From the NCBI RefSeq assembly GCF_002111595.1, contig NZ_LUTN01000009.1, positions 1 to 64,000 on the forward strand: a stretch of DNA of 64,000 bases, read 5' to 3'. The translations under genes were made by a program, and so were the position numbers. This document shows, piece by piece, positions 52,413 to 61,383 of the stretch. Within the stretch, counting starts at the first letter, position 1. Every line of letters starts with the position of its first letter. The notes below the pieces were generated by a model that was given only the letters and a program-made list of their open reading frames with translations, was not told where the DNA came from and did no database searches. The stretch comes from Lonsdalea britannica. Lineage in GTDB: Bacteria; Pseudomonadota; Gammaproteobacteria; Enterobacterales; Enterobacteriaceae.

Positions 52413-52743
52413 AATAATCCATGCCGAATCTCGCGTAATCCGTAGACTGGGTTTCGGCATGGGGAATACCTAAAGTGACAACGGAGTCTGCTGTCGTATC
52501 GCAGCCCGATGAATGCTTTTAGCGTGCCTCTCCTTGCTTAACCTCAGCCTAACGTTCAAAGCTGGTGCCAGAACGGCTTTCTGCGCTTATACAGCGCTCC
52601 CGCGCACATTTCTATGGAGGATGTCTCGTGATCTCCGCCCCTTTCGAACCCACGCCTCAAAGTAATGTATGGCCTGCAACCTGATACAGCCCCTAAATTT
52701 ACAGGTATAATCCCAACATTATTTAACGAATTTAGAAAAGAAA
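52413..52743. other. Spacer with a 10-bp inverted repeat
   Basis: No gene. CCATGCCGAA (52419-52428) and TTCGGCATGG (52453-52462) form a perfect inverted repeat just after the cold-shock gene stop, without a T tract. TATAAT at 52707-52712 is a plausible -10 box for the following gene. Confidence 0.5.
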
Positions 52744-53283
52744 ATGACCAAACTCACCTTACAAGAACAGATGCTGAAAGCGGGATTAGTGACCAGCAAA
52801 AAAATGGCCAAAGTTCAAAGAACGGCTAAAAAATCACGGGTTCAGGCTCGTGAAGCCAGAGCGGCGGTGGAAGAAAATAAAAAAGCCCAACTTGAACGTG
52901 ACAAGCAGCTGAGTGAACAGCAGAAACAGGCGGCGCTATCTAAAGAATACAAGGCTCAGGTCAAGCAGCTGATTGAAATGAACCGAATCACTATTTCGAG
53001 AGGCGATATTGGCTTCAACTTCACAGATGGTAGTTTAATCAAGAAAATAGTAGTGGATAAGCTGACGCAATCTCAGCTGATTAGCGGTCGCCTCGCCATT
53101 GCTCGTTTGGTAAAAGACACGAGTAGCGAAAGCGAATATGCCATCATCCCCGCCAGTGTTGCCGATAAAATCGCTCAACGGGATGCAAGCAGCATCGTAT
53201 TAAACACCGCGCTCAGTCAGGAAGAGCAGGACGAAGAAGATCCGTACGCTGATTTCAAAGTGCCCGATGATTTGATGTGGTAA
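52744..53283 (+). CDS. yaiL: YaiL-like DUF2058 protein
   Basis: A 179-residue basic, coiled-coil-rich protein: LTLQEQMLKAGLVTSKKMAKVQRTAKKSR, a long charged helix (about 20-75), then NRITISRGDIGFNFTDGSLIKKI and an acidic C-terminus (EEQDEEDPYADFKVPDDLMW). This order is that of the DUF2058 family (E. coli YaiL), annotated as nucleoprotein or polynucleotide-associated; the function is unknown. The gene is in a non-E. coli context here. Confidence 0.88.
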   Translation: MTKLTLQEQMLKAGLVTSKKMAKVQRTAKKSRVQAREARAAVEENKKAQLERDKQLSEQQKQAALSKEYKAQVKQLIEMNRITISRGDIGFNFTDGSLIKKIVVDKLTQSQLISGRLAIARLVKDTSSESEYAIIPASVADKIAQRDASSIVLNTALSQEEQDEEDPYADFKVPDDLMW

Positions 53284-53349
53284 CCAATGCTATGGTGTGA
53301 AAGGTCTTCCGGGCTTTTCACACCGCAGGAGTGTGCATCCCGACTCATA

Positions 53350-54000
53350 CAAAACCCATCCCCCCCGCAATTAAGCCCTAATAATCTCTTTCCTTGCGCC
53401 ACAAGTGAATTACCTTTGTTCTCAGCCGATGCAACAGGCATCAACGTTGAACCGACAGCCTTAACGGAAATAAAGCGCCAGTGCCCTATTCTGCTCAGCC
53501 GACCTCGTGACTTCGCGATACAGAGCCAGTCCGGCCCGTAGCGCGCCATTTTGCCGTAACAACCGCACATACTCGAGTATATTTTCGTCGCTGAAAGCAA
53601 TAGGACTGGCTGTTTTACGCCGCAGGAACCATTCCAGACGAAGGGCTTCGCGGTCGTTGATTAACGCTTCCCGCAAATCCGGTAATAAATGAAAAGCAAA
53701 ATACGAGGTTTTCCATGCTTTATCCGGCGTTACAGGGAATGCATCAGGTAAAGTAATGCCCGGAATATCTGCATCAAACAACGCCAGTTTGATGGCCTGA
53801 TCGCGATAGCATATCGCATAAGGCCACGCCACCCAGGCTCCCACATTGTGAGCGGCAAGGTAATAGCGATCGATAGCTAGCTTTTGCATAAAAGCTTGCG
53901 CCTTCCCCGCCAGAGATTCGATATCGCAGCCAGCTTGCGGTTTATCGGAATCGCCTTGTCCAAGTAGGTCCGGCGCGATAACAGGTAGCGATCGGTTAAC
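53350..54000 (-). pseudogene. Alpha/beta-hydrolase remnant, truncated and frameshifted
   Basis: From about 54000 the minus frame reads LPVIAPDLLGQGDSDKPQAG and continues without a break into MQKLAIDRYYLAAHNVGAWVAWPYA (53889) and on to a stop at 53461. This is the middle of an epoxide-hydrolase/haloalkane-dehalogenase-like fold. The N-terminal part with the HGxP oxyanion strand is missing; what precedes is unrelated. The nucleophile elbow reads AHNVGA, where GHDxG is typical. After 53461 weak similarity continues in another frame (TLMPVASAEN), near a run of seven C. Several defects together indicate a decayed gene. Confidence 0.75.
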
Positions 54001-54190
54001 AGATTTCTTTCGGGTGAACAGCGCATTCCGGTTTTTTGTGTCGGTGGGTACATCGTACTACCGAGAAAGTGGCATGAAATATATTTTGCCATCCGCTCTT
54101 TAGCATTGAGATTGTGACTAAAATGAACGGAGAATTATTGAAAAGGACTCGAATTCAGACTCCATTCACCATCAAAAATCAGGAGAACGT

Positions 54191-54295
54191 ATGTCTCGAT
54201 TACTTGCCAAGAAACACGGGAAGATGGTTCTGACACTAATACTGATTGTCGTCGTGCTTTTACTATTCCGGTGGGCGGCGATCGTGTGGGGATAA
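54191..54295 (+). CDS. yniD: YniD-like small membrane protein (34 residues)
   Basis: ATG 54191 is preceded by AGGAGA. The 34-residue product has a basic N-terminus (SRLLAKKHGKM), one hydrophobic helix and ends RWAAIVWG. E. coli YniD (35 residues) has the same architecture, KKHWKM in place of KKHGKM and RWAAMIWG at the end, as I recall it. The function is unknown. It is too short for ordinary gene finders. Confidence 0.78.
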   Translation: MSRLLAKKHGKMVLTLILIVVVLLLFRWAAIVWG

Positions 54296-54524
54296 ATTGC
54301 CGTTATTTAAGTCGAGAATTGATGAACCATTTTCTTACCGAATCAGAAATAAAAAACGCCCCGCATCAATTACGATGTGAGGCGTTTTTTTTGAAATTAG
54401 TCAATAACGCTAAGAATATTTTTAATGATATTTATACGCTATTCACTATTTCAGTTAATGTTGTTTAACTGCTCCGGGCATTCCCTTCATCGCTATCGTA
54501 AACAACATCAACTTTTAAAAAAGA

Positions 54525-54737
54525 TTATTCAGCAACAACGTTGGTAGCTGAAGGACCTTTTGCACCGTTTTCAACGGAGAATTCAACTTTCTGGCCTTCA
54601 TACAACGTTTTGAAGTTATCGCCCTGAATGGCAGAGAAGTGAACGAACACATCTTTGCTACCATTGCTCGGAGTGATGAAACCAAAGCCTTTATCAGCGT
54701 TGAACCATTTTACTAAACCAGTCATTTTATCAGACAT
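54525..54737 (-). CDS. CspA-family cold-shock protein
   Basis: A 70-residue RNA chaperone: [18 protein letters not shown] (RNP1), DVFVHFSAI (RNP2), then [24 protein letters not shown]. The long conserved 5' leader with a cold-box-like segment indicates a cold-inducible CspA/CspG-type gene rather than constitutive CspC/CspE. Which paralogue it is cannot be decided. Confidence 0.95.
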   Translation of the reverse strand: MSDKMTGLVKWFNADKGFGFITPSNGSKDVFVHFSAIQGDNFKTLYEGQKVEFSVENGAKGPSATNVVAE

Positions 54738-54915
54738 AGATACTTCCTTTATTTTCCAGGTCGCATTAAAGCGACGAACGTGGTCTGTTAGCAGAAATTA
54801 TTTATAGGCGCTTAGGAGGAGACTCACGGAAAAGAGGTATCTAGATAGGATAACGCTTGAACTGAGAACTGCTTTACTAAAATGCTTTACATAAGGTCTG
54901 TATGCCAAACCGATG
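54738..54915 (-). promoter_or_regulatory. cspA-type 5' leader with cold box (RNA thermosensor)
   Basis: About 175 nt of leader precede the gene. The segment TTTGGCATACAGACC within 54895-54911 (minus strand) resembles the E. coli cspA cold box region TTTGACGTACAGACC. It is followed, as in cspA, by GTAAAGCA, AGTAAAGCAGTTC, TTCAAGCGTTATC and GATACC blocks. In cspA this leader refolds at low temperature to expose the ribosome site. Confidence 0.75.
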
Positions 54916-55064
54916 TGTGCATTAACGCATGGACCAAAAAGTTAAGCAAGTGTTATTTTCAAATAAATACTAACGGGCATATTTCATTCCGGAAAAATAA
55001 TCTTTTTCGAGACTGTTTTATTTTTAATCTGCACACGATTTCTCTTCTCAATTAATCGGCAATG

Positions 55065-55085
55065 AGCGCATAGCGCATAGCGCAT
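55065..55085. repeat. Three tandem AGCGCAT units
   Basis: AGCGCAT is repeated exactly three times (21 bp) in the AT-rich spacer upstream of the cold-shock leader. Too short to assign a role. Confidence 0.8.
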
Positions 55086-55203
55086 AGATAAGGAGAAACC
55101 ATCAATTATCGACCTACACCAAGCACATCCTCTGATACGCTATACCTAACAGAGTGTGGTGCGAAGTGAAGTGCATCGTGATGAGAACGAGAGGTGAAGA
55201 TTC

Positions 55204-55320
55204 ATGTCATTAAGCGACTGGCTGTGGAGGAAAAAATTGATTCTCTTGCTGACTATCGTCGTTATTGCAGAGGTCATCATGTATCTGATGACCTCTGAAT
55301 GGTTCCCCTGGGAATGGTGA
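55204..55320 (+). CDS. Candidate 38-residue single-span membrane protein
   Basis: ATG 55204 is preceded by GAGAGGTGAAG. The product starts MSLSDWLWRKKLILLL, has one hydrophobic helix (about 12-29) and ends TSEWFPWEW. Basic residues before and acidic/aromatic residues after the helix suggest an N-in, C-out topology. I do not recognise it. It resembles the architecture of the YniD-like protein 0.9 kb away, with no sequence identity I can claim. Confidence 0.55.
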   Translation: MSLSDWLWRKKLILLLTIVVIAEVIMYLMTSEWFPWEW

Positions 55321-55357
55321 TGCAATGCCCTGCCCGTTTAAACGGGCTGACAGAGGA

Positions 55358-55699
55358 TCACAACCCGTGGTACCAGCTCCAAATCTTGATCAACACCGCC
55401 GCAGAAACACACCAACACACGACGGCCGCCGCTAGCGCCTGCGCCAACTTCATTGTATCGGTGAAATAGTAGAGCGAAATCAGATAAATCAGGTAAGGGA
55501 TAACGGACCAGATACCGAACAGAATAGTAGAACGCAGCGCCTCCAATCCACGCTCGGAACCTACAATATAGTGAGCGATAAGAGCGAACGTCGGGAAAAG
55601 CGGCACCAGTCCGGCGATGTAATAATTACGTGTTTTCGCTAACAGTCCGATCAGCACAACAACCAGTGCGCCTAGTACGGCTTTTAAAAGGATCGCCAT
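55358..55699 (-). CDS. glpM: GlpM family membrane protein
   Basis: A 113-residue membrane protein with about four spans. ALLGALVVLLIGLLAKTKNYYIAG of E. coli GlpM aligns with KAVLGALVVVLIGLLAKTRNYYIAG here, then LVPLFPTFALIAHYIVGSERG. GlpM is needed for normal alginate synthesis in Pseudomonas; its role in enterobacteria is unclear. ATG 55699 is chosen; the longer frame to 55780 has no similarity. Confidence 0.9.
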   Translation of the reverse strand: MAILLKAVLGALVVVLIGLLAKTRNYYIAGLVPLFPTFALIAHYIVGSERGLEALRSTILFGIWSVIPYLIYLISLYYFTDTMKLAQALAAAVVCWCVSAAVLIKIWSWYHGL

Positions 55700-55838
55700 T
55701 TTTATTCTCTTTTTCTCTGTATTCCAATACGTTACTTCAAATATAACTTCACGTGAAATACACAAAAACAATGGCATCACCGTCGCCTCTGTTCTTTACT
55801 TGAAGAGTAGGCTCCGGTCATCGTTCTGTATGTCATGC

Positions 55839-56369
55839 CTAGCGTTCGCGGTTCCACGGCATGCGCATAAGAAAACGAGCCAAACCACAAAAGCCAGTTA
55901 GTCCAGAAAATATCAGCCCGGCCCCGACCAATCCGGCGACCCAATAAAAGACCGGATTCAGTATCTGGCCTAAGATCACCCCCACCAATACCGTGCTCCC
56001 CGCGACAATTTGAACCTGTCGCATGATATCCATCGCCGGTCGCTTCCCTTTCACAATGGGCAGACCGGCACGTTTCCATGCCTGTAATCCGCCGGTTAGC
56101 AGATAGGCCTGAGCCGCTCCCGCCGCCTCAGTCAATTGCGCGCGGTGCTGAGTAGATCGCATCCCTGATAGACACAAAAAAATCACGCTATTCGCGCCTG
56201 ACAGGATCTCGTGCAGTTTATCCGCATTAAGCGATACCATCGGGCAAGACACCGAGTGAGGGATATGTTCACGCTCATACTCATCAACCAGGCGGATATC
56301 GACCAGTACCGCCCCCATCTTCAGCAGTTGTTGCGCTATTTGCGGAGTCACAGATTGAGACGACGGCAT
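55839..56369 (-). CDS. ygaP: YgaP-like membrane-anchored rhodanese
   Basis: A 176-residue protein: an N-terminal rhodanese domain with catalytic Cys66 in LCLSGMRS (a CX4R loop), then two membrane helices (about 120-160) of the DUF2892 type, ending GFCGLARFLMRMPWNRER. E. coli YgaP (174 residues) has the same layout and similar end. It is a thiosulfate sulfurtransferase whose Cys can be S-nitrosylated. It lies 139 bp upstream of glpM on the same strand. Confidence 0.9.
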   Translation of the reverse strand: MPSSQSVTPQIAQQLLKMGAVLVDIRLVDEYEREHIPHSVSCPMVSLNADKLHEILSGANSVIFLCLSGMRSTQHRAQLTEAAGAAQAYLLTGGLQAWKRAGLPIVKGKRPAMDIMRQVQIVAGSTVLVGVILGQILNPVFYWVAGLVGAGLIFSGLTGFCGLARFLMRMPWNRER

Positions 56370-56570
56370 GAAACTCTCCAGAAAAAAACAGGTCTGAGTT
56401 TAAGTATAGGCGAGAGTTCAGACAGCAAGATATGTACACGACATGGCGATATCACCCGCCCAGACTAAGTGAGATGAAACGATTACATCAACATAACGGA
56501 ACGAAGCGCAGATACCGGGGTCTATAACTATAAGAGACGACAAGATTAACGGTCTATGGTGATGAGACAT

Positions 56571-56599
56571 AAAAAAATCCGCTCCGAAGAGCGGATTTT
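56571..56599 (-). terminator. Rho-independent terminator after ompX
   Basis: An 11-bp stem AAAATCCGCTC / GAGCGGATTTT with a CGAA loop (56574-56599). On the minus strand it ends in seven T; 44 bp after the ompX stop. Confidence 0.85.
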
Positions 56600-56643
56600 A
56601 CAGACACAGTTAACCCCCTATAAGGGGCAAGGTCTCGATACGA

Positions 56644-57159
56644 TTAGAAGCGGTAGCCTACGCCAACGTTCCAGCTGCCAACATCCACACTGCGGATACG
56701 GCTTTGTTCGTAACCTAAGTCCAGCGCAACGTTCTGAACCGGGTTGAACTGCAGACCAGCACCGTATACCACGCCAACATCATCATTTTTGGCGTTAGCA
56801 GTACCATTATCAGCATTGTGGGTGTACTTCGCGCTGCTCATACCGACAACACCATAGATGCTTGCCCAGTCATTGAAGCGGAAAGCAGGACCCACGCTGA
56901 ATCCGTAATAAGTCCCTTTCTGGTAGACATTATTAACGGTGTTGCTGTCTTGCAAGTAGGTGAATGAACCGATTACGCCCACCGGGGAGTTGTCGAATTC
57001 ATAACGATACTTCAGGTTGAAACCCGGCAGCTTGTTCATAACGCCTTGAGCATCACCCTGGGCATAACCTGCAGATACAGTACTCTCGCCAGCCATCGCA
57101 GAACCGGCACTTACGGCTAAAACACAAGCCAAAGCTGAAAGACACGCAATTTTTTTCAT
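56644..57159 (-). CDS. ompX: OmpX, Ail/OmpX-family outer-membrane beta-barrel
   Basis: A 171-residue eight-stranded barrel precursor: signal peptide cleaved after SAMA (residue 23), alternating beta pattern (GESTVSAGYAQG; NLKYRYEFDNSPVGVIGSFTY) and the C-terminal assembly signal ending GVGYRF. OmpX affects adhesion and complement resistance in relatives. The gene is divergent from dps-glnHPQ as in E. coli, except that rhtA is missing between them. Confidence 0.95.
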   Translation of the reverse strand: MKKIACLSALACVLAVSAGSAMAGESTVSAGYAQGDAQGVMNKLPGFNLKYRYEFDNSPVGVIGSFTYLQDSNTVNNVYQKGTYYGFSVGPAFRFNDWASIYGVVGMSSAKYTHNADNGTANAKNDDVGVVYGAGLQFNPVQNVALDLGYEQSRIRSVDVGSWNVGVGYRF

Positions 57160-58223
57160 ATACAGCCTCGAATCACTCTTATGAAAGAATATTAAAGCGC
57201 TATAAATATAACAACAAATCCACGTTGTTGCTGAGCCTCAAATACTTTTCAATTAGGTTAAACATGTAACAAGGATTTTCTTAAACCCATCAACCCCTTC
57301 AAATTCATTGAGTTAACGGATAAAAGCATGTCATAAAAACATAAACTTAAGATAATCAAAAAAACAGAAAATTCCTATTCGCACTATCATCACTAAAAAA
57401 TACTGCATTACACAAAAGATACGTAAATTAAAGTCAGTAATGGTAAATGATTAGCAAATAATTTATCTATTAATGATTTTATTCTTTTTTTGAGTTATTT
57501 GCGCTCACTATTCGTACAATCACTTTCCGAAAGTGTTTTCCCGAGTGGGAAAAACAACTTTTCTAAATTAAATGGCAGAAAAATAAGTCACAAAGCTGGC
57601 GAGATTTTTAATTTGTGCTACCCGTACCGAAGTAAAAATAAACCTAGTCCGGAGTGATTAATTCCTGTCGCCCTTTCTACTTCACCCTCTAAGCATGCGG
57701 TTAAAAAGCGGTAGCACGTCACTGACATTACCACTATCACAATGGTTCTTTCCCGACAATCACGCAAAAACGGTCTGTTACATTGCGAACGCTTTTTCAA
57801 CAAAATTATTCTATCCGGATTATCTTTCTCATGCCTACTACTCGGACTATCGCCGTGTCCGAGGCTTATTTGTTTGTTCTTCCATATGGCCAGTCTGCGT
57901 ATTTCTGTTTTTTAATGCTAGCCCACTGGAGACACCACCATGTCAGCTGCAATCGTCAAAAAACACACTTCAGAAAAGAGTCGCTCGACTGGCTGTCGTC
58001 GTGAATGAAGGGATGAAAAACCTACGATCTTCTTTACGGTTTTATTTCAACGCGAGGAGGATAAATCGCAAATAAAATAGCTGATAAAAAACAGGGGCTT
58101 TAGATAAATACGGACGACGAGAATGCGTGTGATTTTCGATAACATTTTGATGTCATTAAACTTTAACGTTAGTGTCTATCTGTTCAATAGGCAAATTTTT
58201 ACAAACGGAGCCAGCGGAGCTGC
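57160..58223. other. 1.06-kb AT-rich ompX-dps spacer lacking rhtA
   Basis: No supported gene. Tandem hairpins CACTTT/AAAGTG (57521-57535) and TTTTCCC/GGGAAAA (57536-57553) abut without a gap. Frames at 57695-58075 (126 codons) and 57783-58004 (73 codons) overlap and show no domain; neither resembles RhtA, the gene found here in E. coli. The ompX promoter must lie at 57160-57300. Confidence 0.55.
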
Positions 58224-58229
58224 TATAAT
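58224..58229 (+). promoter_or_regulatory. Predicted extended -10 box of dps
   Basis: TGCTATAAT (TATAAT at 58224-58229) is an extended -10 element, 55 bp before the dps ATG. The -35 region is poor, as for a stationary-phase sigma-S or activator-dependent promoter. Confidence 0.55.
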
Positions 58230-58283
58230 TATCCCCGTTGAACATCAATACTAATGATTAATGAAATTAAGAGGGCAACACTT

Positions 58284-58786
58284 ATGCGTACAGCTAAACT
58301 GGTAAAACCCACCTCTTCAGACTACGTTACACGCTTAACGATCAGGATGACGAAATTAAAGTTTCCACCATCAAGCTGCTGAACCAGCTGGTTGTCGACT
58401 TCACCGACCTGTCTCTGATCACCAAACAGGCTCACTGGAACATGCGTGGCGCTAACTTCATCGGTGTTCATGAAATGCTGGATACGTTCCGCACAACCGT
58501 TGTCGACCATCTGGACACCATCGCAGAACGTGTCGTACAGCTGGGCGGCGTAGCGCTGGGCACCACACAGGCTATCAACGCGAATACTTCGCTGAAAAGC
58601 TACCCGACCGATATTCACAACGTGCAGGATCACCTGAAAGCTCTGGCAGAACGTTACGGTATCGTGGCTAACGAAACCCGTAAAGGTATTGTTCAGACTG
58701 AAGATGAAGATACGGCAGACATTCTGACCGCCGCTTCTCGTGACCTGGACAAATTCCTGTGGTTCATCGAATCCAATATCGAATAA
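58284..58786 (+). pseudogene. dps: dps, DNA-binding ferritin-like protein, one single-base deletion
   Basis: Dps protects DNA by oxidising and storing iron and by compacting the nucleoid. ATG 58284 opens [15 protein letters not shown]; then TTT has become TT at 58327-58328 and the frame is lost. In the corrected frame the product continues [11 protein letters not shown], then [26 protein letters not shown] with the ferroxidase His and Asp/Glu residues, and ends [17 protein letters not shown]. Restoring one base gives 167 residues, exactly the E. coli length. The fully conserved remainder points to sequencing error. Confidence 0.92.
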
Positions 58787-58810
58787 TTTTTGGCATTGTT
58801 GATGCTGCAT

Positions 58811-58844
58811 CAGACCGCCCCTATGGGCGGTCTGCCTGTTTTTG
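58811..58844 (+). terminator. Rho-independent terminator after dps
   Basis: A 10-bp stem CAGACCGCCC / GGGCGGTCTG (58811-58820 with 58825-58834) with a CTAT loop, followed by a T tract. Confidence 0.88.
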
Positions 58845-59005
58845 GCGTTCACCACGCCTTCCCCTGCTGACATTTCTTTTCCTGAAGCTTTTCCCGCCAG
58901 GATGTACAAAAAAAAACCTCAAACCCCCAATATTTAGCCCCTCACGCTAATCAATAGTTGTCACTCCAAGTCAATTAAGTTAATGATATCGGTGCAGTGT
59001 GCACA

Positions 59006-59034
59006 TAAAAAGCCTATGTTCAACAACACAGGCT
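59006..59034 (-). terminator. Hairpin with T tract on the minus strand upstream of glnH
   Basis: On the minus strand AGCCTGTGTT pairs with AACATAGGCT (one mismatch; 59034-59025 with 59020-59011) and is followed by five T. No minus-strand gene lies between it and 61384, so it may end an unrecognised small RNA or be fortuitous. Confidence 0.45.
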
Positions 59035-59139
59035 GTACCGCTCCAAAACCGGCTGTCGGCGCTGTGTGATTACCGCTCGCGGCAACAGCCTCACTCCTCA
59101 AAAACAGTGAAATAAAGCTGTATTTATAGGAAACAACTC

Positions 59140-59883
59140 ATGAAATCATTTCTTAAAGCTTCCGTTGCCGCACTTGTGCTCGCCTGTAGCTTTAGCAGTC
59201 ATGCAGCGGATAAACCGCTGATCGTAGCAACCGATACCGCGTTTGTTCCTTTTGAATTCAAGCAAGGCGATAAGTACGTTGGCTTCGATATCGATCTGTG
59301 GGACGCCATCGCCAAACAGTTGAATCTCAACTACACCCTGAAGCCGATGGATTTCAGCGGCATCATTCCTGCGTTGCAGACCCGCAACATCGACCTGGCG
59401 TTAGCCGGTATCACCATTACCGACGCACGCAAACAGGCGATTGATTTCTCCGACGGCTATTACAACAGCGGTTTGCTGGTCATGGTTAAAGCCGATAATC
59501 AGCAGATCAAAGGCGAGCAAGACCTGACCGACAAAATTGTCGCGGTCAAAGGCGGCACCGGTTCCGTGGACTATGCGAAAGCCAATATCAAAACCAAAAG
59601 CCTGCGTCAGTTCCCGAACATCGACAACGCCTACATGGAGCTGGCCACGAATCGTGCCGACGCGGTACTGCACGACACGCCTAATATTCTATATTTCATC
59701 AAAACCGCCGGCCACGGCCAGTTCAAAGCCGTCGGCGACTCCATCAAAGCCCAGCAGTACGGCATCGCTTTCCCGAAAAACAGCGATTTGCGCGAACGTG
59801 TGAACGGTGCGCTGAAAACCCTGCGTGAAAACGGCACCTATGCAGCTATCTATCTAAAATGGTTCGGTACTGAACCGAAATAA
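59140..59883 (+). CDS. glnH: GlnH, periplasmic glutamine-binding protein
   Basis: A 247-residue SBP_bac_3 protein with signal peptide (cleavage after SSHA, residue 22). Glutamine-binding features: [69 protein letters not shown] and [10 protein letters not shown]. It is the first gene of glnHPQ. No clear sigma-54 GG-N10-GC promoter was found upstream; GTGCA-GTG-TGCAC (58992-59004) is a possible operator. Confidence 0.96.
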   Translation: MKSFLKASVAALVLACSFSSHAADKPLIVATDTAFVPFEFKQGDKYVGFDIDLWDAIAKQLNLNYTLKPMDFSGIIPALQTRNIDLALAGITITDARKQAIDFSDGYYNSGLLVMVKADNQQIKGEQDLTDKIVAVKGGTGSVDYAKANIKTKSLRQFPNIDNAYMELATNRADAVLHDTPNILYFIKTAGHGQFKAVGDSIKAQQYGIAFPKNSDLRERVNGALKTLRENGTYAAIYLKWFGTEPK

Positions 59884-59909
59884 TCGCCGTTCGTTTGTGG
59901 AGAAAGTTC

Positions 59910-60569
59910 ATGCAGTTTGATTGGAGTGCCATTTGGCCTTCCCTGCCCCTTCTTCTGGAAGGGGCCAAAATGACCCTGTTGATTTCGGTTCTGGGCCTGC
60001 TGGGAGGCGTCATTATCGGCGTATTCGCGGGGTTCGTTCGCGTCTACGGCAACTGGATATCTAGCCGTATCGCGCTGGTGTTTATCGAAATCATTCGCGG
60101 CACACCGATTGTCGTACAGGTCATGTTCATCTACTTCGCGTTGCCGATGATCTTGACCTCGGTTCGCATCGACCCATTTGCCGCCGCCGTCGTCACCATC
60201 ATGATCAACTCGGGGGCGTATATCGCCGAGATCACGCGTGGTTCGGTTTTGTCTATTAATAAGGGCTTCTCGGAAGCCGGTATGGCGCTGGGCCTGTCTC
60301 GCCGTGACACATTGCGTTATGTCGTTGCGCCGCTGGCGCTGCGTCGGATGCTGCCGCCGTTGGGCAACCAATGGATTATCAGCATCAAAGATACGTCGCT
60401 GTTTATCGTCATCGGCGTCGCTGAACTCACCCGTCAGGGGATGGAGATCATCGCCGGGAACTTCCGCGCACTGGAAATCTGGAGCGCGGTCGCCGTGATT
60501 TATCTGGTTATCACGCTGGTGCTGAGCTTCCTTCTGCGCCGTCTGGAAAGAAGACTTAAAATTATATGA
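59910..60569 (+). CDS. glnP: GlnP, glutamine ABC importer permease
   Basis: A 219-residue HisM-type permease with five spans, starting [23 protein letters not shown], with [17 protein letters not shown] and the EAA loop ([30 protein letters not shown]). ATG 59910 follows GGAGAA; GTG 59895 is an unlikely upstream start. Its stop overlaps the glnQ start (ATGA). Confidence 0.96.
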   Translation: MQFDWSAIWPSLPLLLEGAKMTLLISVLGLLGGVIIGVFAGFVRVYGNWISSRIALVFIEIIRGTPIVVQVMFIYFALPMILTSVRIDPFAAAVVTIMINSGAYIAEITRGSVLSINKGFSEAGMALGLSRRDTLRYVVAPLALRRMLPPLGNQWIISIKDTSLFIVIGVAELTRQGMEIIAGNFRALEIWSAVAVIYLVITLVLSFLLRRLERRLKII

Positions 60570-61287
60570 TTGAATTTAAAAACGTTTCTAAACACTATGG
60601 GCAAACACAGGTTCTCCATGATATCGACCTGAAAATCAATCAGGCGAAGTCGTGGTGATTATTGGCCCGTCCGGCTCAGGGAAATCCACCCTGCTGCGCT
60701 GCATCAACAAACTCGAAGAGATTACCAGCGGAGAACTGGTGGTCGACGGGTTAAAGGTGAACGATCCCAACGTGGACGAACGTCTGATCCGTCAGGAAGC
60801 CGGTATGGTCTTTCAGCAGTTCTATCTGTTCCCGCAGATGACGGCGCTGGAAAACGTGGCTTTCGGCCCAATTCGCGTTCGCGGTATCAAAAAGGAAGAG
60901 GCGGAGAAGCAGGCGATGGCGCTGCTGAAAAAAGTGGGGCTGTCCGAACGGGCGCACCACTACCCTTCCGAGCTTTCCGGTGGACAGCAGCAGCGCGTAG
61001 CGATTGCCCGCGCGCTGGCGGTGAAACCGAAGATGATGCTGTTTGATGAGCCCACCTCGGCGCTCGACCCGGAGCTGCGTCACGAGGTCCTGACCGTGAT
61101 GAAAGATCTGGCGGAAGAAGGGATGACAATGGTCATCGTCACTCACGAAGTCGGCTTTGCTCAGAAAGTCGCGTCGCGCCTCATCTTCATCGATAAAGGC
61201 CGTATTGCGGAAGACGGAGAACCGGATGCGTTGATCAGCCATCCGCCTAGCGAACGTCTGCGCGAGTTCCTACAGCACGTGGCGTAA
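60566..61287 (+). pseudogene. glnQ: glnQ, glutamine ABC importer ATPase, one single-base deletion
   Basis: The ATPase of GlnHPQ. ATG 60566 (ATGA overlap with glnP) opens [12 protein letters not shown], then CAGGGCGAA reads CAGGCGAA at 60643-60644 and a stop follows. From GTG 60652 the correct frame resumes: Walker A GPSGSGKST, signature LSGGQQQRVAIARAL, Walker B LFDEPTSALD and H-loop VTHE. Adding one base gives 240 residues, exactly the E. coli length. If the deletion is real, a product starting at 60652 would lack the first beta strands and be unlikely to work. Confidence 0.92.
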
Positions 61288-61293
61288 TCTGCC

Positions 61294-61334
61294 CAAAAAA
61301 ACAGAACGTATCCGCAAGGATACGTTCTGTTTGT
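61294..61334. terminator. Bidirectional terminator between glnQ and the acid phosphatase gene
   Basis: A perfect 13-bp stem ACAGAACGTATCC / GGATACGTTCTGT (61301-61313 with 61318-61330), GCAA loop, A7 to the left and T-rich sequence to the right. Confidence 0.88.
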
Positions 61335-61383
61335 CTTACCTCACTCATTTCCTACATAGCCGATGCGACAAGTCCGTGAGTCA

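Noticed and set aside
57695..58075. 126-codon frame between ompX and dps as a gene
   Set aside because: It has no domain, overlaps other weak frames in AT-rich DNA and does not resemble RhtA.
51172..58283. Intact prophage or integrative element after tRNA-Pro
   Set aside because: No integrase, phage structural, conjugation or toxin-antitoxin genes, and no duplicated tRNA end; only short iterons and loosely packed genes are present.
58322..58909. 195-codon frame antisense to dps
   Set aside because: It runs over the dps coding sequence and its terminator; dps homology is unmistakable on the plus strand.
59041..59070. Sigma-54 promoter for glnH
   Set aside because: The GGCTG...GGCGC stretch has the wrong spacing for a GG-N10-GC element.
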